Positions 1 through 10,966 of a stretch of 61,365 bases of DNA are shown piece after piece. A program made the position numbers and the translations under genes. The stretch is taken from positions 1-61,365 of the forward strand of contig JASWJB010000266.1 in NCBI GenBank assembly GCA_032433595.1, given 5' to 3'. The notes under the pieces are model-generated. The model was not told the origin of the DNA. It ran no database searches and saw only the letters and a list, made by a program, of their open reading frames with translations. The first letter of the stretch is position 1, and every line of letters starts with the position of its first letter. The stretch comes from Conoideocrella luteorostrata. Its lineage: Eukaryota > Ascomycota > Sordariomycetes > Hypocreales > Clavicipitaceae.

Positions 1-567
1 GGGGGGGCCTATGGGGGCAACCTGTGAGACGGCCGGACAATATGGACAATATGGAAGAGCTTGTGGAGCCTCATCAGAAAGTTTCCCGGGCCTGCAATGC
101 TTCAATAAAGGGAAAAAAGGCATTATCTGTGTAATTCCTGCGGAGTCAAGGGGAAAAGCTAGCTTACAGGCAATATACTAGCGGCACTACTAGGCTAAGC
201 TTCAAAGGACGATACCCACGATACTATCAGGGTGGCATGTAACGACTTTACTGGGAGCAATTATTCGGTACAAATGCGGTCCGATTTCCAACCGCATCCC
301 AGCTGTTCCCTTTTCCACAATCAGAAAGTAAGTTCAACACCACTATGGAGGGAGGTCTCTGCATCATTACCACCACCGCAGACAATTTTACAGACTCCTC
401 TATATGATTCGACTTTGCTGTCCATTCTTTGGTTCCCATGCCCAGCCACTCAGCAGGTTACTCACTTCAGGCTTGGCCTCTGACGCTGTATTTGGACGTA
501 TTTGGACTGTTTTCAATACACCCACAGACATACTGGGTATTTCTTTCAAGTCCCATGGTCCATTTCT
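1..567. other. Left-edge non-coding stretch
   Basis: No recognisable gene is seen. It lies downstream of the minus-strand methyltransferase and probably contains its 3' untranslated region. Short open frames on both strands have no family features. A gene whose body lies outside the window cannot be excluded. Confidence 0.5.
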
Positions 568-1380
568 TCAAGCAGGTAAGTATACTGCCATCATCAGCCC
601 GCCAGAATATGGCATCGTCGTGGTCTTGAACCCATTCTCTGGCCTGTTGACATACTCAAGAAACTCCCTGTACAAGGGCTTGGCCATGACTGTGTTGTCT
701 GCGAGAATAATAGCGCCCTTGCGCAATCTGGGACGCACAATTTCCAAAGCCGGCAGTGCCAAGGGCGTCCAAACTGGCCATCGAATTAGCACCATACTTT
801 GTAAAGGTCATGCATGTTGCAGATACCTACTATCCAAAAGCAACAGGTCGATCTGATCCGGCATCCCGTCTTCCACCTTGAGTGTTTCCAGCAAGTCGCC
901 CTCCCGCAGCTCAATCCACGGCTCGACCTCGTCGCCAGCCTGCTTCCAATGATCCCTGGCCCTTGCGGCCTTTGAAGACTCCTTCTCAGTGGCAATGACC
1001 TTGCCAGTTACCGCAGTGCCAGTGGCCCTCCGAGCGTCTTCCACATTCTGCCCGACAGCCAGGGCCAGATAGATGGTTGATACGCCGAAGCTAGTCCCTG
1101 CTTCCACGATGTTGCGCGCGCCACTCGACCGCGCAAGAAGGTACATGAGCTGGCACTTGTCCTGCTCCAGACTCACAAACTTGTCGCGCATATGATCGTC
1201 TGACGAGGCGGACCATGTTGAACCGTACAGGTAAAACGCAATCAACCGCTTCACGTAAAAGAAGATTTGCGAAAAGGACTTTTCTTGCGCTTCGGAAAGG
1301 GAGTGCAGTTTTTGTAAAAGCTCATGCACGCGCGGGCTGCCTACAACGGCCTGCTTGGCCATGTCGATGGATGGTGACAT
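568..1380 (-). CDS. SAM-dependent O-methyltransferase (family 3 type)
   Basis: Predicted 251-residue methyltransferase with two exons, 1380-831 and 773-568, and a 57-bp intron (donor GTAGGT, acceptor CCAG). Splicing restores the strand segment LLLLDIWTPLALPALE. Visible features are the SAM-binding motif I EAGTSFGVSTIYLA near residues 93-106, an acidic post-motif region, and GAIILADNT near the C-terminus, as in class I O-methyltransferases of the YrrM/catechol type. The ATG at 1380 gives MSPSIDMAKQ and the usual family length; the frame stays open upstream but has no conserved sequence. Such fungal enzymes methylate hydroxyls of small aromatic metabolites. The substrate is unknown. It is divergent from the FAD oxidase at 2138, so the pair may share a promoter, and the context suggests tailoring of a secondary metabolite. 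The family call is firm; the role is inferred. Confidence 0.85.
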
Positions 1381-2137
1381 GATGTAGTCGCAAATCGGCT
1401 TTGCAGCAATGTCGTATTTTGTGGGCGTATAGCTAGCAATAAGGGCATTGATATTCTCCCTCACCGTGCATGAGCTACATATATAGTTTGTCAAGTGATG
1501 CACTCGTCTCGGATGGCCGAGATGGCCGAGCTGACCGGCACTGCACTGCAATGCACGAATACACGATACACGATACATTGCCGTGACGTGCCGAGTCTTG
1601 TCGCTACGCCCTTCCAATTACCGACAGAAAGCGGGGCGTAGCATTCAACTCCAGTTGTTCGATCCTGCATCACCCATCATTGGCAGACGCAGCCGGTACA
1701 CTCGGCGCCTTTGACTCTGTTTACACTGCTCCGTACAGCTCGTCTATTCTGTAGAGTAACCGTCGATCGGCTGCTATTCTCTCTACTCCTAGTGCTTATC
1801 CGCAGGACTAGCCTACAGCCGGTTCCATGGCCTTGGCAGCACGCTCTTCTAAGCACGATAAGACTCTCCAACCACTCATCTATTCAAATGCTCGTTAAAG
1901 ACCACCTTATATACTCCGTAGCAGCTAGCTCTTTCGTCCAGCAGCTCCCGTCCGCAGGTCCCCGTCTCTCCGCACTAGTGGCTGCTGACGCTGACAGCTC
2001 AAGGATTAAGCCACAACCTTGCTGACAGTGGCAGGATGACCAAAATATATTTAAAGTTGAGCATTTCCGAGTATTAAAGACGCGGGGAAGGTTTGGTTCC
2101 AGAAAACGCAGCAGTGATTGAATATACCAAATACAAG
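1381..2137. promoter_or_regulatory. Divergent promoter between methyltransferase and FAD oxidase
   Basis: This 757-bp stretch separates two divergently transcribed genes of the left-hand cluster and probably contains both promoters. An AT-rich TATA-like run (caaaatatatttaaag, near 2040) lies about 100 bp upstream of the oxidase start. No regulator site is assigned. Confidence 0.45.
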
Positions 2138-3583
2138 ATGACAAGCCCAAATATCTTGACACTTCTCTCCCAAGCAGGGATCCCACACATCACTCCCCAC
2201 GACGCCGACTTCTCTTCCACTCTGCGCAGCTATACCGGCTCCTACGACGATGCAAAGCCAGCAGTCGTCACTCTCCCCACCTCGGGAGAGCAGGTTGCGG
2301 CCATTGTGACAAAATGCATCGAGGCCGACTACCCCATGGTCGTGCGTGGTGGCGGCCACGACGTGCAGGGAAGGTTCGCCGTCAAGAATGCCGTCAGCAT
2401 TGATCTTCGAAACCTAAACTCTGTGATTGTAGCGCAGGATACGGCCCGCGTGGGCGGCGGCGTGACTTCTTCACAGGTTCTCGAGCAGCTGGAGAAACAT
2501 GGTCGTCAGGCGGCTACGGGATCCTGCGGCAGTGTTGGGTTTACTGGGTGGAGTCTTATCGGCGGACTCGGCGCATATGTTCAGTCGTATGGGCTGGGAG
2601 CTGATCAAATCGTCGGAGCAACAGTGGTGAATGGCCAGGGGCAGCTTGTGGATGCAGACAGTGAGCTGTTGAAGGGGTTGAGAGGCGGAGGTGGTAGTTT
2701 GGCAGTGGTTGTGGAATTGACTGTTAAGGTGTACCCTTTGCAGAAGGTAGGAGCAACATAAAGAGATGTATGAAACAGGTTATGCGCTCTCGAAACTAAC
2801 TGTATCCAGATCCAAGCAGGTCTCGCCATGTACGATTCGTCCGATATCGAACAGGGGATCACCACGTTTTTCACCAACTTCGACGCCTTGACCAGCAACC
2901 ACAAGATACCATCCCAACTATCACTCATGCCCTTCACAGCTCCCTTCCCCGGCATGGGCGTCACCGTAGCCTGCGCTTTTGTATGGAACGGGCCCGCGAG
3001 CGAAGAGTCCGCCATGTGGGTGGACCGAGTTGCGGCCCTCGCACCCGTGGCCGTTGGACCGCCCGGACCAAAAGAGGCTATCCGAGAAACCACTCCGTTT
3101 CAATGGATCACCATGCTCACGACCTTTATACCGCCAGAAGTCACGGGCCGCATGCAAACCGCATCAATCACCAAGTTCTCACCAGACTTGGTGTCTGCTC
3201 TCGCCAAATCGAGCGCAAGAATGCCAAAGGGAGGTTTCACGTCGTTAAACTTCCACTTGCTCCGGTCGGATAGCCCATCCTGCTCGAATGACGTCCCAGA
3301 GTCGGTACTGCCGTATCGCGAACCGCACATATTTGTGGAAATCATGGGCTTTGCCGGCGAAGGGTGCTCAGCAGCTGATGCAGCAGCATGGTCATTGGAC
3401 ACGCGCAATGCAATTATGCAGGTGGATGGTTCTTCCAACAAGACGTATCTTGCGCTGACGGCGCTCGAGTTTGTGGATTTGCATGCGATTTACGGTGAGA
3501 AGTTGGAGGTGTTGAAGGAGCTCAAGCGGAAATATGACCCGAATGGCGTGTTTAGAAACACCTTGCCCCGATTGCTGGACTGA
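2138..3583 (+). CDS. FAD-linked oxidoreductase, berberine-bridge-like (no signal peptide)
   Basis: Predicted 460-residue FAD-dependent oxidase of the BBE/6-hydroxynicotine oxidase family (PCMH-type FAD domain). Exons are 2138-2746 and 2810-3583; the 63-bp intron falls between Lys and Ile codons. The motif VRGGGHDVQG gives His74, the usual 8-alpha-histidyl FAD attachment residue. Cys130 in ATGSCGSVGFTG matches the position of the second covalent link in bicovalent members. The C-terminus has YGEKLEVLKELKRKYDPNGV, the BBE substrate-domain signature. There is no signal peptide, unlike the neighbouring oxidase. An ATG at 2093 is in frame, but the conserved region starts after 2138. These enzymes oxidise or cyclise small metabolites using oxygen; the substrate is not predictable. 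The neighbours suggest secondary metabolism. Confidence 0.88.
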
Positions 3584-4401
3584 TTGGATGTCATGGCGTA
3601 CATTGAAATCAATGCCCCCTAAATGTTAGGAGAATAAACTGAGAGCTGATTAGCACGCTCGTAAGGTACCAATGACTTGCGGGCGCCTCGCACCGTCTCA
3701 TCAACACTGATGCTGGAGTGCATGTGGCCACACCATCCCGTCTAACTGCATTAATTTGCAGCTGTTGCATATCGACCGACCGAACGGTCTTATTAAATCC
3801 CTTCTGTTCTATAAAACTGTAAATACAGAAAATAACCTCATGCTGCCTCATACATCAGCGACATCTTTTCCTGCTTCAATCTATGCGCCCCTGAATCCCC
3901 CCGCATTACCCCGGACCGACGAACATTTTAACTAGCGCTCGCGGGATCGCCATCCCAATCCAGATTGATGTCCCGAGCTAATCCAACACAACCATTAGCT
4001 AAGTAGTTCGTCTCTCACAAAAACATGGCACAAGGCTGATTAAAGGTTGCATTATACCACCCTACAACTAACTTGTGAGACAAACACGCAGGCAATTAGC
4101 TCGTCCCTTGCCCCAAATCCCTGTCATTCACCTCTTCAATGGCATTGTGCGCCACAATGGCGGTCACGATCGCGGTCGGATGCAATGCTTGCCGCGTGGG
4201 GTGCATGCGAAGTACATCGCGCAGCACTAGATCGACATGAGGCTGCACGTGAAGGCACGGTATATTCAACCCTTGTCTTCTGATAAACCACCGACAAATA
4301 TAAGATGGGCAGGACACGCATGCGACCCTTGGATTCGATCGGGGTTATGGAAATCATGTCACAGAGAAGAACAAATCTTCTCCGGGTGACTACAATACCA
4401 G
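3584..4401. other. Intergenic region between the two FAD oxidases
   Basis: About 820 bp between tandem oxidase genes. It should hold the 3' end of the first and the promoter of the second. No open frame here has a recognisable domain or a plausible splice structure. Confidence 0.5.
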
Positions 4402-6426
4402 ATGCGTCTCATTAGCCAAGCTCTCCTCTCGTTGCCGTGTCTCGCAGCATCGGCTCGCCTGCCGCCCACTGACAATTGTAAAGCATACCCAGGGACTGCC
4501 GGCTGGCCATCCCCTCAAGCATGGGCAGAGTTGAACGAGAGCTTGGACGGTCGGCTCCTCACGCCGACTCCTCCAGCCGCAGCATGTCACTCCGGTCATC
4601 CCTTGTTTAATTTGCTGGCTTGCGCAGCTGCAACAAAGGGCTGGACCTCGTATGAGTGGCACTCTCGGGATCCGGTGTCCATGATCGTCGTCCAATACAC
4701 CAACGACACGTGCCTCCCGGACCCCAAAGCTCCCTGTAGTGCGCAGGGCTATCCAGCCTATGTTGTGAATGCCACGACGGCGGAGCATATCAAGCTGGGC
4801 ATTGCATTTGGTAAAAGCCTCCAGCAATTGAGGCAAGGCAAGCACACACGGCTAATCATGGCATATAGCGCGGGAGCACAACATTCGACTGGTGGTAAAG
4901 AGCACCGGCCACGACTTCATTGGCCGGTCCAACGCCCCAGGATCCCTGTCCATCTGGGTTAGACATCTCAATGAAATCTCCTACCACGCCGGCGAATTCA
5001 CGCTCAGCGGCTCGGGAAAGGTGCTTCCCGGTGATGCCGTCACCGTTGGCGGCGGCACGCACATGTACGATATTTACCAAGCAACCGCCAAGTATAAGCA
5101 GACTGTCGTCGGAGGCGGCGCCAAGAGCGTCAGTGTTGGCGGCTACATCTCAGGAGGGGGGCACTCTGTCCTGTCACAGAGATATGGAATGGCTGCAGAC
5201 CAGGTCCTCGAGATGGAGGTTGTGACTCCCCAAGGCGAGATTCTGAAGGTCAATGAGGATCAAAATACGGATTTGTTTTGGGCCCTTCGTGGTGTAAGTT
5301 GCGGGACTGCTCTATCCATACTCCAGTTTGCCTATATTAATGCAGAAGATGATGACAGGGCGGCGGCTCAACCTTTGGCGTCGTCACATCTGTCACTCTC
5401 AGAACGGTTCCTAGCCCCAAAATCACAGCTTTCTTCTGGCTGGTAAGCATTAAAGCAAAGTCACCCTCCTACGGCGCCATCATCTCCTACATCATATCCC
5501 AGCTGCCTACTCTCATGGACGCCGGGCTATCCGGCTACGGCTACATAGCTTACCAATTTCCCAACCCCATCCCTATCCCCGGCCTGTCAGGCACAATTGA
5601 CGGATTCGTCGGCAGCGGCGTCCTGCAAGATAAATCCGTGCAAGAGCTCAACAACATCTTCAAGCCGCTCAAGGAGGCGCTACACGAGAAATGGCCGGGC
5701 GAAGCCACGCTCTTCAACTTGGGCTTTCCGTACGATTCATTCCTTTCGTGGTTCAGCGCCAACTACGATAAGAGCGAGGCCGGTAACCACGCCTACGTTG
5801 TGTCTCGGCTCTTGGATAAAGAGACACTGGCGAAGAATACGTCCGAGTCGAACAAGGCTTTTCTGGCGCCTATTCCCATCACAGGCGGCTATGCGATGTT
5901 TATGGTGGGAGGAAAGGGCATTCATGAAGCGAAGCCGCGGGGGGGGAGCAATGCCGTGAATCCGGCATGGAGAAAGGCCTATGTCCACACGTGTAAGTTG
6001 TCAGAAGTATGGTTTGAAGGATTTGCCCCATCAACTAATGCATGATTGGTTCAGTGGCTGGCGCCAGCTTTCCCGCTTTCAACAATACTGCCAGGTTAGA
6101 AGCGATTGATAAGTTGCAGAAATCGTTCCAACCGATCCGGGATATGACTCCCGACTCTGGCGCGTATATCAACGAGGTATGAGATGATGATGACGACGAT
6201 GATCCCTTGTCACATCCGTTAGCGACTCGAATTTGAGGCTTACCAGTCGTTTTAGGCGTTACCGTTCGAGAAAGACTTTCAACAGGTATTTTGGGGAGAT
6301 AATTATAAGCGGCTGCTCGAAATAAAGCGAAAGGTCGACCCGGACGATGTGTTTTGGTGTACTCCATGTGTTGGAAATGAGCGCTGGCAGGAGAGGGACG
6401 ATGGCCAGCTTTGCCGGCTCCGATAG
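4402..6426 (+). CDS. Secreted FAD-linked oxidoreductase, berberine-bridge-like
   Basis: Predicted 586-residue FAD oxidase with five exons: 4402-4810, 4869-5293, 5359-5992, 6055-6176 and 6256-6426; all phases agree. The N-terminus MRLISQALLSLPCLAASARL looks like a secretory signal peptide. The FAD domain has KSTGHDFIGRS with His151 as the probable covalent FAD ligand, GGYISGGGHS, and WALRGGGGSTFGVVTSV, which is rebuilt only after removing intron 2. The C-terminal BBE motif is NYKRLLEIKRKVDPDDVFW, followed by CTPCVGNERW. The length fits the fungal secreted subfamily. Members oxidise alcohols, sugars or alkaloid-like metabolites in the secretory route. It is transcribed in the same direction as the unsecreted oxidase at 2138 and differs strongly from it, so the two are not a recent tandem duplication. 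The family is certain; the substrate is unknown. Confidence 0.9.
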
Positions 6427-7103
6427 CACAGGTGTGGGCTGAGCTCATATAAAAAGGTTTTCTTATTTTTGTTCCCTAGAGGTTGCCTACAAAAAACTAT
6501 GATCCAATCCGAATTCGCCATTATATCGGCGTACAAGTTGATGCGAACAGTACAATCACGGCGCTCATATGAATAGATGACCAGTTCCCCCCCCTCCCCC
6601 AAACAGGCTCCCTCTGCAACGATGTCTCATTCGCGACACCGCTTTTGCAACGAGCCTCTGGCGTGCCTCGCTATATCATTGTCGCTATGAGACCCCTTGA
6701 CGGATTAACCATGATTTTTGGTTTTAGCGATGTGCCTCTCAAAGTGTCCGCCACAATGCCAAGCTCCTGCTAGCTGCTGACATTGCATCAACAGAGAATA
6801 GCGCAGCACGTGTTTCGGTCGCCATTATCTGGGATTGTGTCTAGCAGTAGGTAGATACAGAGTATCTATTCATAGGAGCAGCATGACGCAGTACCGTTAA
6901 ACTTCCTGGGGAATCTACCCTATCACGCCTCACGACTTGCCTGTATTATAGAGCGTGACGATACGTTCAATTTGCGCCTACGACAATCGTCACGTAAGCA
7001 ACCCAGCCACGCGAGTCTGCTTACGGTCACAGCATAACCTCCCCCTCCCATCTAATTTCGTCTTCAACACATATATCCGTCGTTCTATGATCCGGCGCCA
7101 ACT
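6427..7103. promoter_or_regulatory. Intergenic region upstream of the Zn2Cys6 gene
   Basis: A 677-bp stretch between the secreted oxidase and the regulator. It should include the oxidase 3' end and the regulator promoter. A poly-C run and scattered short open frames are present, but nothing gene-like. Confidence 0.45.
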
Positions 7104-8433
7104 ATGAAGGAACACACGAAATCACGCCACGGCTGTGATCGATGCAAGCAACGCAAAGTAAAGGTACGACACTTTCGCCCACGCATCGACAGAATGTCTC
7201 ATAAAACACACGAAAAAAAAAATATAAAAAATAAACTGACACTATCGGCTCATGGGTCAGTGCGACGAGACTCTGCCGTCGTGTGCCCGCTGTCGTCGAA
7301 GGCGGGAAGTATGCTCGTATCTGGAGCAGTACTCGCCTCCCCCTACTGTGACGCTTCCATTGAGACTGCCGCCCTTTTCGATTGAGCGGCCGGACGCTGC
7401 AACAGAGCATCTCGAGGACATGGACCTGGCACACATCTTCCTCACGGAGACTTACGCGACTCTGTGGAGCGGAACCCGGGGACAAATGACATGGAGAGAC
7501 ACGGTGTGGAAGGCGGCGCTGCGGCAGCCAGCACTGCTGAACGGCATTCTCGCAATGGCTGCCATGCACAAGGTTGTTGCCATGAGCGCGCCGCCGCCGC
7601 CGCTGCCGCACGATACAGATCCAGGTCCAAGTCCAGGTCCAGATCGACGGTATCAAGTCATGGCGCTGCGGAAACAAGCAGCCACCCTCCCTGCCTTTGT
7701 CGCCCTACTGGCCAAGCTGGACGAAACGACGTGTCACGACTCGTTCGTGCTCTCTATCCTCGTGTGCTTCTGGGCCTTTGCTTCCAGGAATCTACCTGTC
7801 CAGCTGGGAATCTTCGATGCCGAGGGCGACCCAGCGTCGTGGCGAAACGTCCGGGCCAATCTGCCAGCTACGAACCCCGTCAACGACTTTGTCCAAATCT
7901 GCCGCAAGCTCAAGCCCATCACGATTCTAACGCGCCAATGCCATGGTTGGCTGAAGCAAGGGCCAATGTCTGCGTTTATGGAAACCCCCGCGATCGATGA
8001 CCTGCCCAGCCTCGGGAGCGACGCCGCCCACGCGCTGGATAAACTAGAGCGTCGGCTGGAAATAAAGGCTCCGCATCTTCTAGACTTTGGGTCTGCACAG
8101 CAGAGACCTCTGCTGTCGTTCAGGTTCGCGTACAGGGCGGTACAGTGCCGCGAGTGGCTCGAGCTGGCGATTGCGTGGCCGAGCTTGCTCCCGGAGGTCT
8201 TTGTTGAAGAGCTGGAGACGGGGAGCGAGGCGGCCTTGACGGTGTTGAGCTACTGGGCGGTCGCCTTTCAGCCTCTGGACATTTACTGGTGGGCAAAGGG
8301 GTGGGCGGCGGCCCTGGTCATTCATATTGCTGCTCGGGTGAGAGGAGAATGGGCTGAGCTGGTAAAGTGGCCGTTGGAGACTATTGTTGCGAGGAAAGGT
8401 GGAATTGCAAGCTCTTCTACGGGGTCTATATAA
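7104..8433 (+). CDS. Zn2Cys6 transcription factor, UPC2-like type
   Basis: Predicted 410-residue regulator. Exon 1 (7104-7163) encodes HGCDRCKQRKVK; a 97-bp intron (7164-7260) splits the zinc cluster; exon 2 (7261-8433) continues CDETLPSCARC. The six cysteines fall at residues 11, 14, 21, 28, 31 and 38 with the exact C-X2-C-X6-C-X6-C-X2-C-X6-C spacing. The rest resembles the fungal DUF3468-type regulatory region found in UPC2/sterol-uptake-like factors (WRDTVWKAALRQPALLNGIL, with a Trp-rich C-terminus). It should bind CGG-type DNA sites in the nucleus. It sits between the oxidase genes and the RTA1-like gene, as pathway-specific regulators of metabolite clusters often do. Its control of the neighbours is inferred, not seen. 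Confidence 0.88.
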
Positions 8434-8603
8434 TGCAATCTAAATACCAGAATCTATGAGAACAAGCGTGAGGATCGATCTAAGTCCAGAAAAGAAAAGT
8501 ATTGCAAGCAAACGTCCGTCGAAAATCGTGGATATCCCGAATCTCGCGGCAGAAACGTCTTCCGCGTCCACCGGTTCAAGACAAGCCATCAACATGGACA
8601 AGC

Positions 8604-9647
8604 TCAACGGCGGCTTAGTTCTAGTATTGGATTTTTGCTGTTTGTTCTCATAGCAGGGAAGAAGTAGCCCGGATGAGTCACGGTCAAGCCGACGGTTGCG
8701 ATGACCACCATCCTAGTTGAGCATTAGTTAATTGTAAGACAGACAGTCGAGAAAGCCGTCGCGGTAATTCACTTACATGCCATCCAGTACCAGAAAGTCG
8801 GTCTCCTTGCGCATGAGCTCGTTGCCCCAACCACCCACCATTTCAGGAATCCTAATAACGTAAATATCAGCCGAACACATCTTCCAGGTCGAAGGGGGTG
8901 AGTAGCATTGCTCGCTCGCATCTCAGCAGCTTACCGGTAAATACATCTAACCAAGACAGTAAGGTAAGCCAAGACGACCATGTAACGGAAAGCCCGAATC
9001 TTCCACGGCGCGCCGGCGGCAACATCAGGAATCTTCTCGACGGCCGAACCATGGCGTTCATGTCGCCACTTCCGGTACATGTATGCCACCACCAGAGCGC
9101 CGCAAAAGACCATCGTGACGACTTGGAACACGATACCGCCAACCATGATGTTGTTTCCCAGATCGCGCCTCTTCCTGTCTTCCGGGTCCGCGCCGCTGGC
9201 AAACCCGCCGCCGATCGCTTGCAAGAGAATTGAGAGGATGTCGCACCCGATGAATATCCAAGTATACAGCGCAGGTTTTAGGAGGGAGAACTCGGGGGCG
9301 TGGCTGAGGATATAGTGCTTCATCGTGAGGTAGATGCCGCCGGCGATAAAGGACGGGGCAATCAGGAGACAGATGACGTTCGCCTTGAAACCCGCGCCGG
9401 AATAAGGGTTGTCGTGCATCATCAGCCTGCCCGCATAGCCGACAGCTTCCATGGTGGCGCCGATGCCGATGGCTATGGAGTAGGCGTAGACGCGGGTGAG
9501 GATGCAGAGCACAATTTGACCCACGGCGCAGATGGCAAAGAGGCAGAGCAGAAGGGTGTTGGGCGCAAAGCTTGGGTAGTAGCCGTATGTTGTAGCCTGG
9601 ATGGGGCAATCCGGTGTTACTCTTGTGCAGTGTGCGAGTTTAGACAT
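8604..9647 (-). CDS. RTA1-like seven-transmembrane protein
   Basis: Predicted 298-residue integral membrane protein of the RTA1 (lipid-translocating exporter-like) family. Exons are 9647-8935, 8851-8777 and 8712-8604. The start MSKLAH is followed by YGYYPSFAPN and several hydrophobic helices, including LLLCLFAICAVGQIVLCIL, IFIGCDILSILLQAIGGG and FRYMVVLAYLTVLVRCIYR. Splicing to exon 2 gives the conserved RIPEMVGGWGNELM (family pattern R..E...G..G), and exon 3 gives the last helix and THPGYFF. All three exons keep phase. Family members such as yeast Rta1/Rsb1 affect resistance to toxic lipids and small molecules. Its place beside oxidases and a Zn2Cys6 factor suggests export or self-protection, which is inference. 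It is convergent with the regulator gene, about 170 bp away. Confidence 0.9.
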
Positions 9648-10966
9648 GGCGAAGCGAGGCCGTGTGCTTGACTGTTGAGCTTCGAGCGGATGTGTGGTGC
9701 TGGTACTGTGTAAGTGGGATGCTGCCGAGTATAAGGCTGCGAGCCCATATATATTGTATTGATCAATGGGACGGATGAGTGTAGCAATGGTAAAGTGAAT
9801 GCTTAACTCTTTAACGGAAGAGTAATGAGAGGATTGGCCTGCATTTATACAAGAAGAGTTATCTGCAATTGTCGATATGTTTGGCCAACTTCCCAACTTC
9901 CTCTGCACAATAACTAAATCATAACCAACCACGCGGCACTCTGTGCTCCATAATCCATATTCCGTACGGAATACTCCGTACATATTGCCTCTTCGGACCC
10001 ATGGCCGCATCCAATTCGCTCCACCTCGCACTTCTAACCGTACTTGGTCTAGAGCCTCGGATTCAACTCTGGTGGGGATGGTGAATTAACACTGCGCCAC
10101 TGCGGTCAAACCGTTTACAGCCCCAACTGCTGACACTCAATGAAGTTGTTTCGCGGAGTTGGACGTAGATGATCACATCTTTGGCTCGATTGGTTCTCCG
10201 GTAACTAGTTCCGCCACTGCACATGGTAAGCGCTCGGAAACCTCGCTTTGAGGACTAGCTTACAGGATTGGGATGTCTTGGCCGTGGCACAACCAGCTAA
10301 TTCTTGCTGCGTATAAGCACGGCATGAAGCACGGCCAGTGAGTGGTGCGACGAGGCTCCCACCAAATAAATGAACACATGGCCCTTGTAGCTCATTGCTG
10401 GTACGCGCAACCTCGTCTTACTAGTACACTGCAATCCCTGTCGGAGGGGCCCAGTCGCCGCGGGTAGGTGATGTGATGGCTACAATATTATCATTCAGTT
10501 ACTCTATTGTATTGTAAGCCCAAGCAATGCTCACCGGGAAAGTTTTATTGGCACTCATTGTATTTTATTACTTATTTATTAATCCATAATGCTAGTTGAG
10601 GAAAATGCAAGAAGAAAACAGGTACTCTGGAGCTATACTGGTGGTTCGTACAGGAAAACCCTGGTTCCAGGGAGAAAAAACCTATACGATCCAGCTCCGG
10701 TTCGCAAGCAGGGCTACTCCCTTGCGAGCGCTATCCGATTATTCAAATATATGGCTAAGATGCAGTTAATCCCGAGGGATGCATGGCAAGAGTGCGTGGT
10801 GCGGATGATCACGGCCCTGTTCAATCATTAAAAATTAATAAGCAGGAGAAGGAGCAAGAGTAAAAGCAAGAGCATAGTCCTGGCAAACTTAGAGCTAAAT
10901 TCAGACAACGCCACCTAAAGTCGTGGATATACTGCACACGCTATTCTAGTAACTGCACGATAAGTC
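9648..10966. other. Intergenic region with one weak open frame
   Basis: About 1.3 kb between the RTA1-like gene and the decayed VIT/vWA locus. The proximal part is the RTA1-like promoter and holds a palindromic TACGGAATACTCCGTA-like site near 9963-9982. A short AT-rich section lies around 10480-10600. An ATG frame of 80 codons (10589-10831 +) has no recognisable domain and no sign of splicing; it is not called as a gene. Confidence 0.4.

Noticed and set aside
1381..1617. Upstream extension of the methyltransferase frame
   Set aside because: Open by chance; the added residues show no family similarity, and ATG 1380 gives the normal length.
10589..10831. 80-codon plus-strand frame with ATG
   Set aside because: No domain, signal or splice structure; it lies next to AT-rich intergenic DNA. 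Not enough to call a gene.
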